From Dichomitus squalens LYAD-421 SS1 (Eukaryota; Basidiomycota; Agaricomycetes; Polyporales; Polyporaceae), in NCBI RefSeq assembly GCF_000275845.1, contig NW_006766925.1:95316-159315 (forward strand): DNA of 64,000 nt, in the 5' to 3' direction. The notes under the pieces were generated by a model. The model was not told the origin of the DNA. It did not search any database and saw only the letters and a program-made list of their open reading frames with translations. Numbering within the stretch: the first letter of the stretch is position 1; every line of letters begins with the position of its first letter. Position numbers and translations under genes: made by a program. This document shows positions 23,705-36,025 of this stretch, in pieces.

Positions 23705-26700
23705 TCACCATGCCATCTTAGCAATAATGGACTGCCGAGATGATATGTTAGAAGCTCGTTGACAACAGCATTCGACAAATGACAACGACTCACGTTCGGG
23801 TACGTCCTTACGATGAGCTTCCTGATTTCATCCATCGTGAGGATTCCGGCGGCGAACGCGAATGGGATGCCCCAGAACATCCCGGGAATAGGCGTGGTGC
23901 CGAATACCCTCTGAAGTCCGGGTCCGTATAGGTTCACGACGCCGATGAGCAAGGTGCCAGTCATGCCCAGGGGTACTGCCAAGTTCCTGCGAGGGCCCCA
24001 GAGAGGGTTCGACTGCAGGATCGAGACCCGCCTGTTGCGCACGGCCAGGAGGCCTCCGTATTGCATGAATACCATGGTGATGTAGCTATAGCGCGCTGGT
24101 CAGGATCTATTTCTAGCGGATGAACGTCGGCAGACGTACTAAATGCACTGGCCAACACTGACGAACTCGTTAAGCTGGTCGGTGCTGAATCCTTTGTAGC
24201 CGTCAGTCCACTTGTTGTAGACGAGGATGACGTCGTAGAAGCCTAGTCCTTGCTTGCTCATCCAGAGGAACCACATGCTCATGGCGCACGGCCACATCAT
24301 GAGACCAATGAACTGTGAGGATAGGTCTTGGTCAATGACATGAGGCGTGATCAGGAAGTTAGCCCTACCAGATAGATTTGGACAAAGAATCGCCAATCGG
24401 TGAGCCTATCGGTGCGTGCATTGCGCGGCTTGCGGAGCATGAGGTCTACAGTGGGCGTGGGTGAGAGGTACATGTTATCGTTGGGAAAACATACCAGACT
24501 CGGGCTTCTCATACATCAGCGAGATGGACATGACAACGTCATTCGTGATGGAGAAGCAGACTTGCAGGTAAGAACTGAGCGCGAGCTGCATGCCAAGGAA
24601 AACATTGCAGAAGACTGCCAGAAATTCGGTATATGTTCCCGCCTACGCAGTTATCATCAGACGTCCAGTGGCAGGGACATCTCAGTAGACATGCTCACCG
24701 GCATCAGGTAAAGGATGACTTTCTTGAGGTTGTCAAAGACGAGACGACCCATCTCAATGGCAACAACGATCGAAGTCAGATCATTGTTCAGCAATATCAT
24801 AGCGGCTGCAATCAATGAGTACCGGATCATGGCCTACCAGTAAGACAGTCTCACCAGCTTCTTTAGCGACATCGCTTCCGGCACCCATGGCCACGCCAAT
24901 GTCGCTCGCCTTCAATGCGGGGGCATCGTTCACTCCATCGCCGGTGACTGCGACCGTGTTGTCTCCCCTGGCCTTAGTCTGCTCGACAATCCTCAGCTTT
25001 TGTTCAGGAGTCGTGCGCGCGAAGACGATCTCAGTATAGCCGCCGACAATCATGTCCCAGTCCGCGGCCTCAAGCGACTCGATGTCATCGCCAGTGAGGA
25101 CAAGGGCGCGGTCTCCGTCGTTCTCTGCAGGTTTGATGACTGGTGGGTCAAGTCCAGCATAGCGTCTCGCCATAGGAGATGTACGCATGGCCTTGAGATC
25201 GTCGACCTTCTCTTCAGTGACAATGCCAACCTATGCGATGGTTAACATGACAATTCCCGTATCAACTTATCAGGGCAGACAATGGAAGTATACCTGACGA
25301 GCGATGGCCAGGGCAGTCAGCTTGAAGTCACCCGTGACCATGAAGACCCGGACTCCAGCCCTCCTGATAATCTTTATGGCACCCGCAACATCCGACCTAG
25401 GAGGGTCCCGGATACCCACGAGGCCCACCAAGGTCAGATCGCCCAAGTTCCTATACATGAGCTGCTCCATATCGTTCGGCGACAACGTCGCATCCATCGC
25501 CACGCCTCCGAGGGTCCGGCGGCACAACGCAAGAACGCGCTGTCCCTGGCTGCTCCAGCGTTCCTGCAAGAGTTGAAGCTGAGACCTGCGGTTCGAGTCG
25601 AGTGGCAGGACGGAGCCGTCAGCCTTCATGATGTTGTTGCACTTCGGGAAGAGGACGTCCGGGCCGCCCTTAACAAGCATCCACTTATCAGCCTCGGAGT
25701 CCGATCTGGCGGCGGGCTCGGCAGACGGCTGGACGACGGTGAGCATCCACTTGTTGCGCGAGTTGAAGGGAATCTCGAAGATCTTCTCGTACGACTCCAG
25801 CAGCGAAGGAGTAGAGACTCCGATGGAGGGCACGGAGAGACCCTCAGAGAAGCGGAGGATAGCGCTGTCGGTCGCGTCACCTTTGATCTGCCTCTCGTCG
25901 AGGGGGAGCTGGGCGGAGGCAGAGTCGAACTTGGCGCCATTGCAGAGCCGCGCGACCATGTGAAGAGCTCTGAGGGCAAGAGGCGCACCGAAGCCTTCTT
26001 CTGCTGAGAATCTGTCCTTGATCTCGTCGACCGAGAACTCGGCGTCGAGGAAGGCGATGTTCTGCACAGACTACGTACGGAGATGCTATGAGCCAGAATA
26101 AAGCAAACGATAGGGATAGTATCATACCATCTTGCCGACAGTCAGGGTACCGGTCTTATCGGAGCAAAGCACAGACATACAACCCAAGGTCTCAATGGTT
26201 GCGAGGTTCTTGACGAGGACATTCCGCTTGGCCATACGCTTTGCCACGATGGTTAGTGAGAGTGCAACACAGACAGGTAATCCCTACGTAATCATCTGTG
26301 TGAGCGAATTTCACGGGACACAAAAACAAACAATAAAGTCGTACTTGGGGGACAAACGCCGTCAGGCACCCAATAGAGTTGACAATCGCCACGCTCGCGG
26401 TCTCGAAACCTGGGAAGCTCCTCCGCAGCCATGCTGCCCAGATGATGAGCGCCAGCGCGAAGAGCCCAAGTGCCAGCGTCGAGATGATCTTCGTGAAGAA
26501 CCAGACCTCCTTTTGGACTGTCGTGAGCTTGAATTTCGTCTTGCCAGACATGGCGACAATGCGTCCCATGACGGATTTGTCGCCGATAGCGAAGACGACA
26601 CCCGTGCAGCTTCCCTGCACGACGAACGTGGACGCAAGGGCAACATTGCGCGTCTCGAGTGCGTTATCGGAGGTGAGGTCGAGCGTTCCAGGGATCATAT

Positions 26701-27684
26701 CGCTGTCAAGATGTGGTGAGCGGCGCTGATGTGGGAATGTGGTTGGTGTCGTACCTCTCGCCAGTGAGAAGGGAGCGGTCAAACCGGACGTCGCTCGAGA
26801 CCGTTACAAGACGGAGGTCAGCAGGGACACGGTCGCCCATGGAGAGCGTGACGACGTCACCGACGACGAGGTCTCTGGCAGGTACGGTCTGGTGTTTCCC
26901 GTCACGAATGACGGAAGCATCCTCGGCGACGAGGCTCTTGATGGAGTTCATGATGCGCGACGCATGCCAATCGACGAGTGCGTAGAATGTCGCGGAGACG
27001 ATGATCACCAGCAGCTGCAGCCAAAAGACATGAAGACGCATATAGCACGAGGAGAGTACGATCACATACGAGAAGAACTGCTACGCCGAGATTGAATACC
27101 GCAGGATCAGGATCACCGAGCGGCTTATAGGACAACTGCATAGCATTAGATGTGAGCGGATAGTAAGACTTGACCTGGGGGATAAGCGACATACGACCGT
27201 GACGATGAACGCAATCCACATGAGGAAGTTGAACCCGCCGAAGACATAATTGAGAGCCTTCTTCCAGTACTGGGTCGGGGGCTTTGAGATGACGTTCTTA
27301 CCATCCTTGACACGGCGTTCGACGGCAGTGGCTTCAAGACCGACGATAGGGGACGTCGAGAAGCGGGTGTAGACTTCCTCGATAGCTAGACGGTGTACGT
27401 CTATCTGGCGAATGGCGGAGGCTGGGTCCGTGGCGTTCGCGGCCTTCTTGGGATCACGTGCCTCCTTTTCAATGGAGTCTGCATGAATAGAGAGGGTACG
27501 ATACCTAGATTGCACTCGGTGAGAGGCCGCGTACTGTGTGACCTTGAGAAGCGACGACGTACTGGATTTGGATCTCGGGGTTCTTGATCCTATCGTTGAA
27601 AGCGGTATCGGAGGCCGAGCGTGACGTGGTGTTACTCCGCGGGGGAACGACCGACTCCTGCACGACGGGGTTGTTGGACGACAT
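23705..27684 (-). CDS. P-type cation ATPase, Na,K-ATPase-like (type II)
   Basis: Multi-exon gene from [13 protein letters not shown] at 27684 to ...SIIAKMAW with its stop at 23705-23707, roughly 1,100 residues. P-type landmarks appear in order. The first membrane pair follows [19 protein letters not shown]. The actuator domain carries [20 protein letters not shown] and TGES (across an intron). M4 reads [17 protein letters not shown]. The phosphorylation site is [10 protein letters not shown] nucleotide-binding motif of KGGP type is present, and the hinge is [21 protein letters not shown]5 begins [18 protein letters not shown], and M6 contains [19 protein letters not shown]. The layout and C-terminal AKMAW resemble the alpha subunit of Na,K-ATPase and its fungal relatives. 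M4 has PQGLP where Na,K-, H,K- and SERCA pumps have PEGL, and M5/M6 also differ at cation-site positions, so ion specificity cannot be assumed. It is probably a membrane cation pump. Confidence 0.88.
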
Positions 27685-27763
27685 GCGAGCAAGTTGGGCG
27701 ACCTGAATGGTCTGGACAGGTAGTCAGGTACTCTCGTCGATGTGGAATGGCGACGCTCGACCA

Positions 27764-27770
27764 TTTTATA
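27764..27770 (-). promoter_or_regulatory. TATA box of the P-type ATPase gene
   Basis: The plus-strand sequence ttttata reads TATAAAA on the minus strand. It lies 80-86 nt upstream of the ATPase start codon at 27684, a plausible distance for a short 5' UTR. Confidence 0.5.
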
Positions 27771-29398
27771 CAGACCGCCCTGGCGCCCCTCTTATCTTTC
27801 CTGGCATGTTTGATGCAAGTCAAATCTTAACCCGCGAGCGGCGGAGGTGAGCTCTTTACGCCATTCCTCCTGATGAATAGCCGCTGTCCAAAACAGGCCT
27901 GCGGGCTCCATGGCATGTCTAGGACCAGGGCCATCTCAGGTCGCGCGTGGCCGAGCTGCCCCAGTAGCTATGCAAACTGTGTCCTTCCGTAACATTCTTC
28001 GGGTGACTGACCGCCGCTCTGCGGTTCCGTATGGTTCTACAGCCTCGGTCCTAGCCAACGTGCGTGCGATGGCTTCAGCATAGGGAACGACCCGCTGCGG
28101 AGTGACACACTCACTACAAATTTCTGTGATTTGTCGCACTCCAATGACTTGCGCTGTTTTCGCTATTCATTGTTGTTCGGGCTCTCCCGATCAAGAGATG
28201 ACGTACCGCGTATCGGTGACGAGCTCTAGCCTGAGACAGGGAGCACCGCGAACTATACATCGACACTGAGAAGACATATCGTTGACTTTCTAGGAATGTG
28301 ATCTGTTGAGTGCTCATGTCAGGCGAGTAAGCCTGCTTTGAAAAGTTGCGACAGATAAAGAGGCACTTTGAGATTGTCAGGAAACATTAGCTGCATAGAA
28401 CTAGGTCATATGCGATCGTGCTGGGGATTCGTGTCCCAATCTACTACAGTAACGGGGACATCAAGTCGTGTAACCCGTCCAAAGATCAGCTTGTCAGTTT
28501 CCCGTTGACTTTGCGTTGGTATGTGACTCACCAGTGAATCCAGACAGCCAGGCGTATCGAAACAATCCAAGCAAGGTGGCATATGAGACCCCTCAACGCA
28601 AATGTCACCTGCTTTTCATTGGGAGAAGTGCGAATCCCTTCGTTAAGCAGGGAATGGAGGGGATGATCGCGCCCCCGCTGTTCACGGCACATTACAGCAA
28701 CCAAGTGTATGCGGACGCCGTAACGTTCGGCCATAGGTCTGTAGAAATATTATTCGCGAGACCTTATCGTAGCGGGTGCATACGGGTCAGTGATGGCAGT
28801 CAAGGTCAAATAACGACGTGTTAGCTGGCATCTCCGATATGTCACCGGTGGATGCTAAAGAACCCCCACGAATGGTACGTACGGGTCTATCGCTTGGAAT
28901 GTCTTGGAGCATGAGTAGTATTTGAGCGGAAATATTGTACGACAGAAGAACGAAGCGACGATGGTACTGTAGACCTCAAGATCAGATCACCTATATCAAG
29001 ATAAGTATGACAAGCCGTGAATGTGGGGAATAAGTTGTGATACAACGGACAATATGGCGACCATATGCCGTGAGGCCGACGGGACTCGTACAGCATGGCA
29101 GACGTGCAGTATTCTGCTCAAGCCTCACACCCGTCGATCTGAACGAGGGATTCGAAGGTGTGTGTGCCGTCAGCTGCGGGCCACCGGGTGGCAAATTGGC
29201 GTACCCTCAGAAAGGAATATGCCGTAGGTCGCCACGTGTGCAGGGACCGTGTGCAGGGACGCTCGCTGCCGCCGAAGCCACCAGTTCCGCACTTTGTGTC
29301 GCAGTCTACTTACTTACCACGATGAGCCTGTCTCCCTGAGCTCGACAAATCTTTGCGCCTCCGCTTCCGACAAGCCTCACTGCCTAACGGTCGTCGCG
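27771..29398. other. Intergenic region between divergent genes
   Basis: 1.6 kb between the ATPase promoter (-) and the TMEM242-like gene (+). ORFs are short and featureless (longest about 100 codons at 28516-28824). No gene supported. Confidence 0.55.
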
Positions 29399-30253
29399 AT
29401 GGCTGATTCAAAGCCAGACCCTTCTGGCTACAACCCGATTTTTGTCGGAGAGCTGCCGGGGAATAAGAACAAGAAGCCCATTCCTAAATGGGTTCCGGTT
29501 GCTCTAGTACGTCTCGCCTTATGCTCGCTGGCTATCTCATGTGTCTGAAGTGCGCAGTAGCTAGCCTTCTCATCTGCTGCATTGATAGTCCCTATCGTGA
29601 TGCTACGCCGACATAGAGCCGCTACGCTTGGAAAAGCACTGGCCGACGCGCCGCCCCCTCCTCGCCGTACCGTCTCCAAGGGCATACCAATGGCAAACCC
29701 GACGACAAAACCACCCGTGTTTTCTATCAGAGATCCAGTACCTTCGACATCTACCTCGGCCTCTTCGTCCATGGCGGCCAAGGCTGAAGATAATTTCAAC
29801 GGTGCTCTTCATAGCGCGAAGGCGTTCGGCATCGCAACTCTAATGGTGGGAGCCGGAGCTGCTGCCACGGTTTACGGAGTGAGACAGTATATGGGCGTGC
29901 AGACAGTGAGTCTTTCGCTACGTCGTCTTGCCCAAGTATTCAGTTCGCCTTTGCGAAAGACACATGAATTCGCGAACAGGATGCGCGATGCCATCTTGAC
30001 CCGAATGCCCAGCTTATCTGCCCGCATATACCGGCCGCCGAAAGCTGAGGATGGAGACCCCTTGTTGCTGCCAGACCCTCCTGAAGAGTCCTCGTCGACA
30101 CTGGACGCTGCCGAGGAGTGGTCGTGGCCAGAAGCCGAGCGACGATTGAGGGAGGCATTTGACAAGCACGGGTTCTATGGCTGGGCTGCTGCTGCGATGC
30201 ATGAGTTGGAGGCTGAAGGACGAATAGAGAGGGCGAAGAGAGGTCATGTTTAG
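29399..30253 (+). CDS. TMEM242-like two-helix membrane protein
   Basis: Exons 29399-29506, 29561-29905 and 29960-30253 give 248 residues with both introns at the typical 54 nt. Helix 1 follows KKPIPKW and reads VPVALLAFSSAALIVPIVML. Helix 2 is in SAKAFGIATLMVGAGAAATV and is followed by YGVRQYMGV, then EFANRMRDAILTRMPSL. The second helix and the short amphipathic segment after it resemble animal TMEM242 (LGWGSL...WKALGV...FRSKMQSIFP), recalled from general knowledge. That protein is a mitochondrial inner membrane factor linked to ATP synthase assembly. Unlike the short animal protein, there is a C-terminal extension rich in acidic residues and a tail ending RAKRGHV. The homology is suggestive, not certain. 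The second intron could be retained without a frameshift. Confidence 0.65.
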
Positions 30254-31861
30254 TGCCACTTGTGAGTTTGCACATTTGATTGGCATACACTACATACGGG
30301 TCATCTCGTCCTGATACTTGAAGATGTCCAGTCGTTGGGGTGAATTGATGCCGCCGGCCCAGTTCCCTGGGGATATCAGTGCTTCGCAGACACGGCGGCA
30401 GGGATCCGGGTGTTCGAATTTCGATGCAAGGGGAATGTAGAGGGCAATCCTCTGTCAACCTCAATGACTTTTGTCCGGCGAAGCGATGTTTCCGCAAAGA
30501 GTTTGTCTTGTAGACTTGCTGAGGTTTAAGTACTGTAGTTCAAATCGGAAGGCTCCAACGGTGGGGAGCGCTGGAGCACTAGCGCCTCGCGTCTACGGGA
30601 GAGAGCGCTTGGTAGCGTGGCCGCCACACCTCCAGCCCCGTTGGTCACCGAGATCTGGTCTTGTTCTGAACGGCTTGCGAAACGACACGGCAAGGCTCCG
30701 AGTCTGACGCTCCCGTCCACCCTGAGGTCGAGCACGACAATCCCCAACGCATTGTCGCAAGCTCGAAAGGTCCTACATAGTAACATATGGCATCGGGCTT
30801 GGCATCACTGGCAGGCGGACTCGTCATGAGTTGATTCATCCACATACAAGGTCCCAACACGTCTCCTAGGTGAGTGCTGTGCTGCTTTGCATGTGGTGAT
30901 TAGGTGACTTATTCCATTCAGTGCGTTCAGTAGGGAGGATCACATGAGCTAGCAGTAGTCGGACTGGGACGCACTTGTCCATCAGACGGACCCGAACGCG
31001 TAGGCGGAACTATGTACAGTGTGGACGCATATCTGGATTACCGTTTCGCCGCCGGCGTGGGGTGACTACCGGTAAGCCTACCATGCTGCGGGCCCCAGAT
31101 TTGATCCGGAAGAAGTTCCTTTAGCGTCGAGATGCTCGTCGCCGTGATGCTCAGATCGCGTCGAAGCTGGCCTGACAAAGCTTGCCAAGACTTGCAACGT
31201 GCCGTGGCGATGCTTCTTCGGGGACTTTGGGGATGATAACGCGTAAGCTCTGTTGTTACTGCATAGAGCACCTCCCTCATGATTGTTGGCATCCATAGCG
31301 GAAGCAGAGTCCTGCCGCAAGCATGCGGCTGAATCATTGATACGAGTGTTCTAGGTGGTCAAGGTCAAGATACGGTCTGGCGAGGCCGACGGCGTGCTGC
31401 TAAAGAAGGAGAGGGTGGACCACGAAACAGCCATGCTTCGAATCGACATCACATCGAGGGCAAAATCTTAACGAGAGCGGGTGAGCTCAGTGCGGAATGC
31501 GGGATTTGGTCAGTCCCATTCTGGTGACACCGCTCGCAAGCCTTAGCCCGTGACGCCGCCGCCAAGTGCACGATGCTCGCATGACAATTGTTGAACTTGG
31601 AGGCTCATCTGATGTAACCATCGGTGTTCCACTGGCCGTCGCATGGGTACAGCACACCAAAGCATTGTTATCGCAGCTGCGTGGTCTTCCTTCGCTTGAT
31701 TATTAGCTCCGGCCTCGTCCCGCCTGATCTACATTGAATGTGTGAGGTGATTCCGCATTCGCGCTGGTCCTGTACCATGCGGTAACATAACGCCAGGCCT
31801 CGCCACGAGCATATCGCGTCAAGGCTCTCGGAGAAGGTGAAGCCCGAACCTTTCAGAGAGG
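30254..31861. other. Intergenic region, including distal fungalysin promoter
   Basis: 1.6 kb with no supported gene; all ORFs are about 100 codons or less without motifs. The right part must contain upstream regulatory sequence for the fungalysin gene. Confidence 0.55.
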
Positions 31862-31868
31862 TATAAAA
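31862..31868 (+). promoter_or_regulatory. TATA box of the fungalysin gene
   Basis: TATAAAA lies 148-154 nt upstream of the ATG at 32016. It is followed by a pyrimidine-rich stretch (about 31905-31965), a common fungal transcription start context. Confidence 0.6.
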
Positions 31869-32015
31869 GATGGAATCAATCCGCCCGAGGTTCTCCAGGC
31901 GACTTCGTTCCCGTCTTCGCTCAGACAGACTTTTACTGGTCTCAGTCTATCTCGCACTCTAGCGCACTACCGCACCCGCTTACGGACATCATCCCGAACA
32001 CCTGAATCTTGAACC

Positions 32016-33876
32016 ATGTTCTCCTTCAGCAAGGTCTTCGCCTCCGTCTTCCTCGCGGTGCTCTGCGCCAGCACTGCGACCGCGGTCCCGTACCCGGCGT
32101 CCTCGAAGTACGCGACCCACCGCACCCGCGAGATATCTCCGGCTCTCAAGATCGAGACCTACCATCCCCTGTCGTCTTACGAGGTATGCATCATATAATC
32201 GCAAATGCCAAGCAACGCTGACCCTTGCTGATCCTCAGACCTTCGGCGAGGGTATTGACCACCCCCTCTCCAAGCGCGCCGATGCGTCTCTCGAAGACTC
32301 GGCGGTCGCCTTCGTGCAATCGCGCCACCAGCTTGACTCTGACGCCGTACACGTCCGCTCTTCGTTCGAGAGCGACAGCGCTCGCCACGTCTACGTTAAG
32401 CAGCAGCACAACGGCATCCCCTTCGCCAACGCCGTCGCCAACGTTGCCCTGAACAAGGACAACAAGGTCGTCGCGTTCGGCAGCTCTTTCGTGAAGTTTT
32501 CCAAGATCGCGGACTCCACCCCGGCCGTCGCTGTCGAGGACGCGATCGCTACTGCAGAGGCGCAGCTCAACGGAAAGTTCGACACCGAGAACTTCCCCGA
32601 GCCCACCCTTCAATACTTCGTTAAGGAGGACGACTCGGCTGTCCTCGTGCACGCTTTCCAGGTCCGTAACGAAGGCGCGGGCACTTGGTACCAGGCCTAC
32701 GTCGATGCTCACACTGGAGAGCTCGTTTCTATCACGGACTTCGTCAACAAGGCCTCGTACTACGTCCTTCCTATCTGGAAGGAGTACCCCACCGATGGCT
32801 TCGCGACCATCACCGATCCCCAGGACACCACCTCGTCTCCTCAGGGGTGGCACAACGACGGCTCGAAGTCGTACACGACCACATCCGGCAACAATGCGAT
32901 CGCGTACAAGAGCAGCACGAGCTCCACCACGTCCGAATCTAGCTCCGGTCTCGTCTTCAACTACCCCGCGGCCCTGAGCAAGGCGCCTACGACGACCGCG
33001 AACGTCAACGCGGCGCGCGTCAACGCGTTCTACGTTGTCAACTCGGTGCACGACATCCACTACAAGTACGGCTTCACCGAGTCCGCGTACAACTTCCAGA
33101 CGAGCAACTTCGGCAAGGGCGGAAAGGGAGGCGACCGCGTCACCATCTCCGTCCAGGACTCGGCGGGCACCGACAACGCCGACTTCTCGACTCCCCCCGA
33201 TGGTCAGAGCGGCCACATGCGCATGTTCCTCTGGGATGAGACGAGCCCCGAGCGCGACGGCGCCCTCGAGAACGACATCATCGCCCACGAGAACACTCAC
33301 GGCCTCACCAACCGCATGACTGGTGGTGGCACTGGGGAGTGCCTGCAGACGGACGAGGCAGGCGGCATGGGTGAGGGCTGGTCGGACGCGTTCGCCGAGT
33401 GGCTCACGCACACGGACGACTCTGTCCCCGACTTCATCATGGGCGCGTACGTGATCAACGACAGTGCGGGCATCCGGAACTACCCCTACTCGACCTCGGC
33501 GAAGACGAACCCGCTCCGGTACTCGTCGATCGCCACGCTCGACGAGGTGCACAACATCGGCGAGGTCTGGGCGAACCTGCTCCACAACGTCTACGCGGCG
33601 CTCGTCGGCGAGCACGGCTTCTCCTCCACGGCGCGCACGGACCCGTCGGGCACGGAGGGCAACGTGGTGTTCCTGCACTTGTTCATCGACGCGCTCGCGC
33701 TGCAGCCGTGCAACCCGACGTTCCCGACTGCGCGTGATGCGTGGATCCAGGCGGACGCGAACCGCTACGGGGGCGCGAACAAGTGCTTGCTCTGGAAGGC
33801 GTTCGCGAGCAAGGGTCTCGGTGTCAACGCGAAGAACTACAAGGACGACACCACTGTCCCCAGCGACTGTTCCTAG
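32016..33876 (+). CDS. Extracellular metalloprotease, fungalysin family (M36)
   Basis: Two exons, 32016-32183 and 32239-33876 (55-nt intron), give 601 residues. The start is followed by a clear signal peptide (hydrophobic core VFASVFLAVLCASTATA, with likely cleavage after TATA or nearby). A propeptide covers about residues 20-230, containing HVYVKQQHNGIPFANAVANV, typical of the FTP/PepSY-like pro-region. The catalytic domain follows, with the zinc motif HENTHGL (HExxH) near residue 415 and the downstream glutamate ligand in GGMGEGWSDAFAEW. The GTGECLQTDEAGGMGEGWSD block is the hallmark of M36. The family length and order are intact. It is secreted and degrades extracellular protein for nutrition; some relatives contribute to host tissue breakdown. 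A TATA box lies about 150 nt upstream. Very high GC3 creates a long antisense ORF over this gene. Confidence 0.95.
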
Positions 33877-34424
33877 ACTGCTAAAAGGTCGAGCTCCCTG
33901 CTCCCCACTGTCTCCATGAATCATACCCATGGTCTTCCAAGGGATATAACGCTGAGTTAGGATGAGGTATCGGACGGTCTTTGTAGAATTGCTTTGTATA
34001 CGAGTGTATCATCGACCACGTTTTGCCACGCTCTGCGACGATCACGGAATACAATCCATTGCACAACATATGCTTTATCTGACTGATCTGTAAATATGAG
34101 TGTGAAGAAAGCTACTTCGAGTTACCGACGGGCCGGCAACTAGCGACGGCAGTCTGACGCCGGGGTAGTTCGATTCGAAGACCCTTGCTCTGCAGTGTTA
34201 TATGCATGTCAGGGGGTTCACACCATCCCTTTCTTCTTTACCTCCACCCTCTCATCGGTCTGTTCGCTGCACTAGTGCCCATCGCCACTCGAATTCGTTC
34301 TTCCTATAAGCATACAACATCCAGGAGTTTCAATGGAGGTATGTCAGTCGCTCATATCTCATGACGTCAGCGGACCGTGAAAGCTGAGAGCGCGCGTACC
34401 TCGCATTCCTAGCAACAGTTCCGC
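33877..34424. other. Intergenic region between tandem plus-strand genes
   Basis: 548 nt holding the fungalysin 3' UTR and the F-box gene promoter. A possible two-codon first exon of the F-box gene (ATGGAG followed by GTATGT) lies at 34333-34338. Confidence 0.45.
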
Positions 34425-36025
34425 ATGGGCAACGACGCGCAGAACGAGCCTTCTCCTGCACAGGGTGCTCCAGCGGAAGTTTGGCTCGAGATATTCGACC
34501 ATGTTCCAAATTCCGCGGACCTAACCGGGATTGCCAGTTCTTGCAAGAGGTTTCGGGACCTCAGCATCCGCGCGCGACACCGCGACCTCGTTTGGCGCAC
34601 TCCAGAGCAAGTCGCCGATGACCTGCCGGTGTGGGATACATGTCTGAACATGGAACCTCATGTCCGTTCTCTCGTCCTCGGCATTACGCAGTATCGCGCA
34701 GGTCCAGGAGACATCATTGACCTCGATGGGTCACGATCCTTTGGCAAGCTCGTAGGCCAACCTCGATTCGAGACATACGCGTCGCCTCACTTGCATGCAG
34801 CGGTGCTTGGAAAGCTCGACCGCTTCGCGAACATTGCGTCGATGACGTTCACGAATATGTCGATCAAGGACACGCACTTCAAGCTCATTCACAGCCTGCT
34901 CAAATTAAGCGAGCTCACTATCGAACGGTGCGCGTTCGAAGCCCGCAACGTCGACCAAATGGACCATACCAGACTCCCGATCAAGGACCTGACGATGCTT
35001 GGCGTGCGCCGTTTCCGGAATTATCGCGACAACCTTCCCAATCAACCAGACGACGACATCTCTTACCCCCTCTCTCTGTGTGCCGCGCAGGGTCTCAAGA
35101 GCCTTACTATTGACTCCTCCGCGGACGTCTTCCGGGGTGTCTTCAACGCCTGGGACGCGCACGCGCGCGGGTGGACAATCCCGCGCACACTCGAGCACAT
35201 CTACGTCCTCAAGAAGCGCCTGCCGGCGAGCAGCGAGAACCAGCAGCACCCAGCGCAGGTGGGCCTCGCGGAGAGCACGTTCCCGGACACGCGCCTCTAT
35301 CATTTCTGCGTGCAGGCCCGGAGCCTGAAGACGATTGTGACGCCGATCTTTGTCCCGAACCAGACCACTATCGCCCCGGAGCTGCTGCCCCCGTCTTTGG
35401 AGCGTTTTGCGGCGCCGCTGGAGACGGCGCAGCTGATCGCGGCGGTCAGGGACGTGGAGGCTTTAGGGCTGATCAGGTGCGGGGTGAGCGCGCGAGAGGG
35501 GATCATTGCGTTGGCGAATGTCGCGGCGTATAGGAGCGGGTTGAAGATGTTGCTGCTGGATTGTAAGGGTTGGGACTACGAGCTTGTACCTGCTGTGGCG
35601 CAGCTGTTCAAGGAGCTCCGGAGGTTGAAGATCGTCTTCGACGGGCCTGGTCCGACCGAGGTACGTCGCAGAGTCACAGTCGCATATAGCCACCATCTGA
35701 GCATGCTCTCGTGCACCAGGACTTCCTTGTAGCGCTTGCGCCAGACCATCTGGTGAAGCTGCGCGAGCTGCACACGCTAGAGCTCTATGAGTTGCCGCGG
35801 AACGGCAGCTACGTCCCGGAACACCCTATGCACCTCTTTGACGACTCGTTCGAGTCCGTCGAGGAGGAGCTCCGCAACCTCATCATCCCGTGGAACAGGT
35901 ACTGCCCCGATCTACGCAAGGTACAGCTGCACGCGGGGTATGTCATGACTCGCGGGTTCGAGGGGGCGGCGTGGTGCCTCGAGCGTGTGCACTGTCTTGA
36001 GAGCAAGGAGGATCTGGACTTTTGA
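34425..36025 (+). CDS. F-box-like protein
   Basis: Exons 34425-35660 and 35720-36025 (59-nt intron) give 513 residues. The N-terminus has an F-box-like motif, APAEVWLEIFDHVPNSADLT followed by SSCKRFRDLSIRARHRDLVW, which normally binds Skp1 in SCF ubiquitin ligases. The rest is a leucine-rich, LRR-like body (for example LLKLSELTIERCAFEA and VKLRELHTLELYELP), typical of the expanded F-box/LRR families of mushroom fungi. The substrate is unknown. The start at 34425 is the first ATG of the long frame. Splicing ATGGAG (34333-34338) to an acceptor just upstream would instead add a few residues; both starts have acceptable context. Confidence 0.75.

Noticed and set aside
27821..31490. Similarity of caaatcttaac...gagcgg...gtgagctc at 27821-27855 and 31461-31490
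   Set aside because: It spans only about 30 bp with a gap and does not extend. It could be chance, and no terminal features were found.
32191..33930. 579-codon minus-strand ORF opposite the fungalysin gene
   Set aside because: It is the antisense shadow of a gene with very high GC3. Its translation is Arg/Val-rich low complexity, and the plus strand encodes a complete M36 protease.
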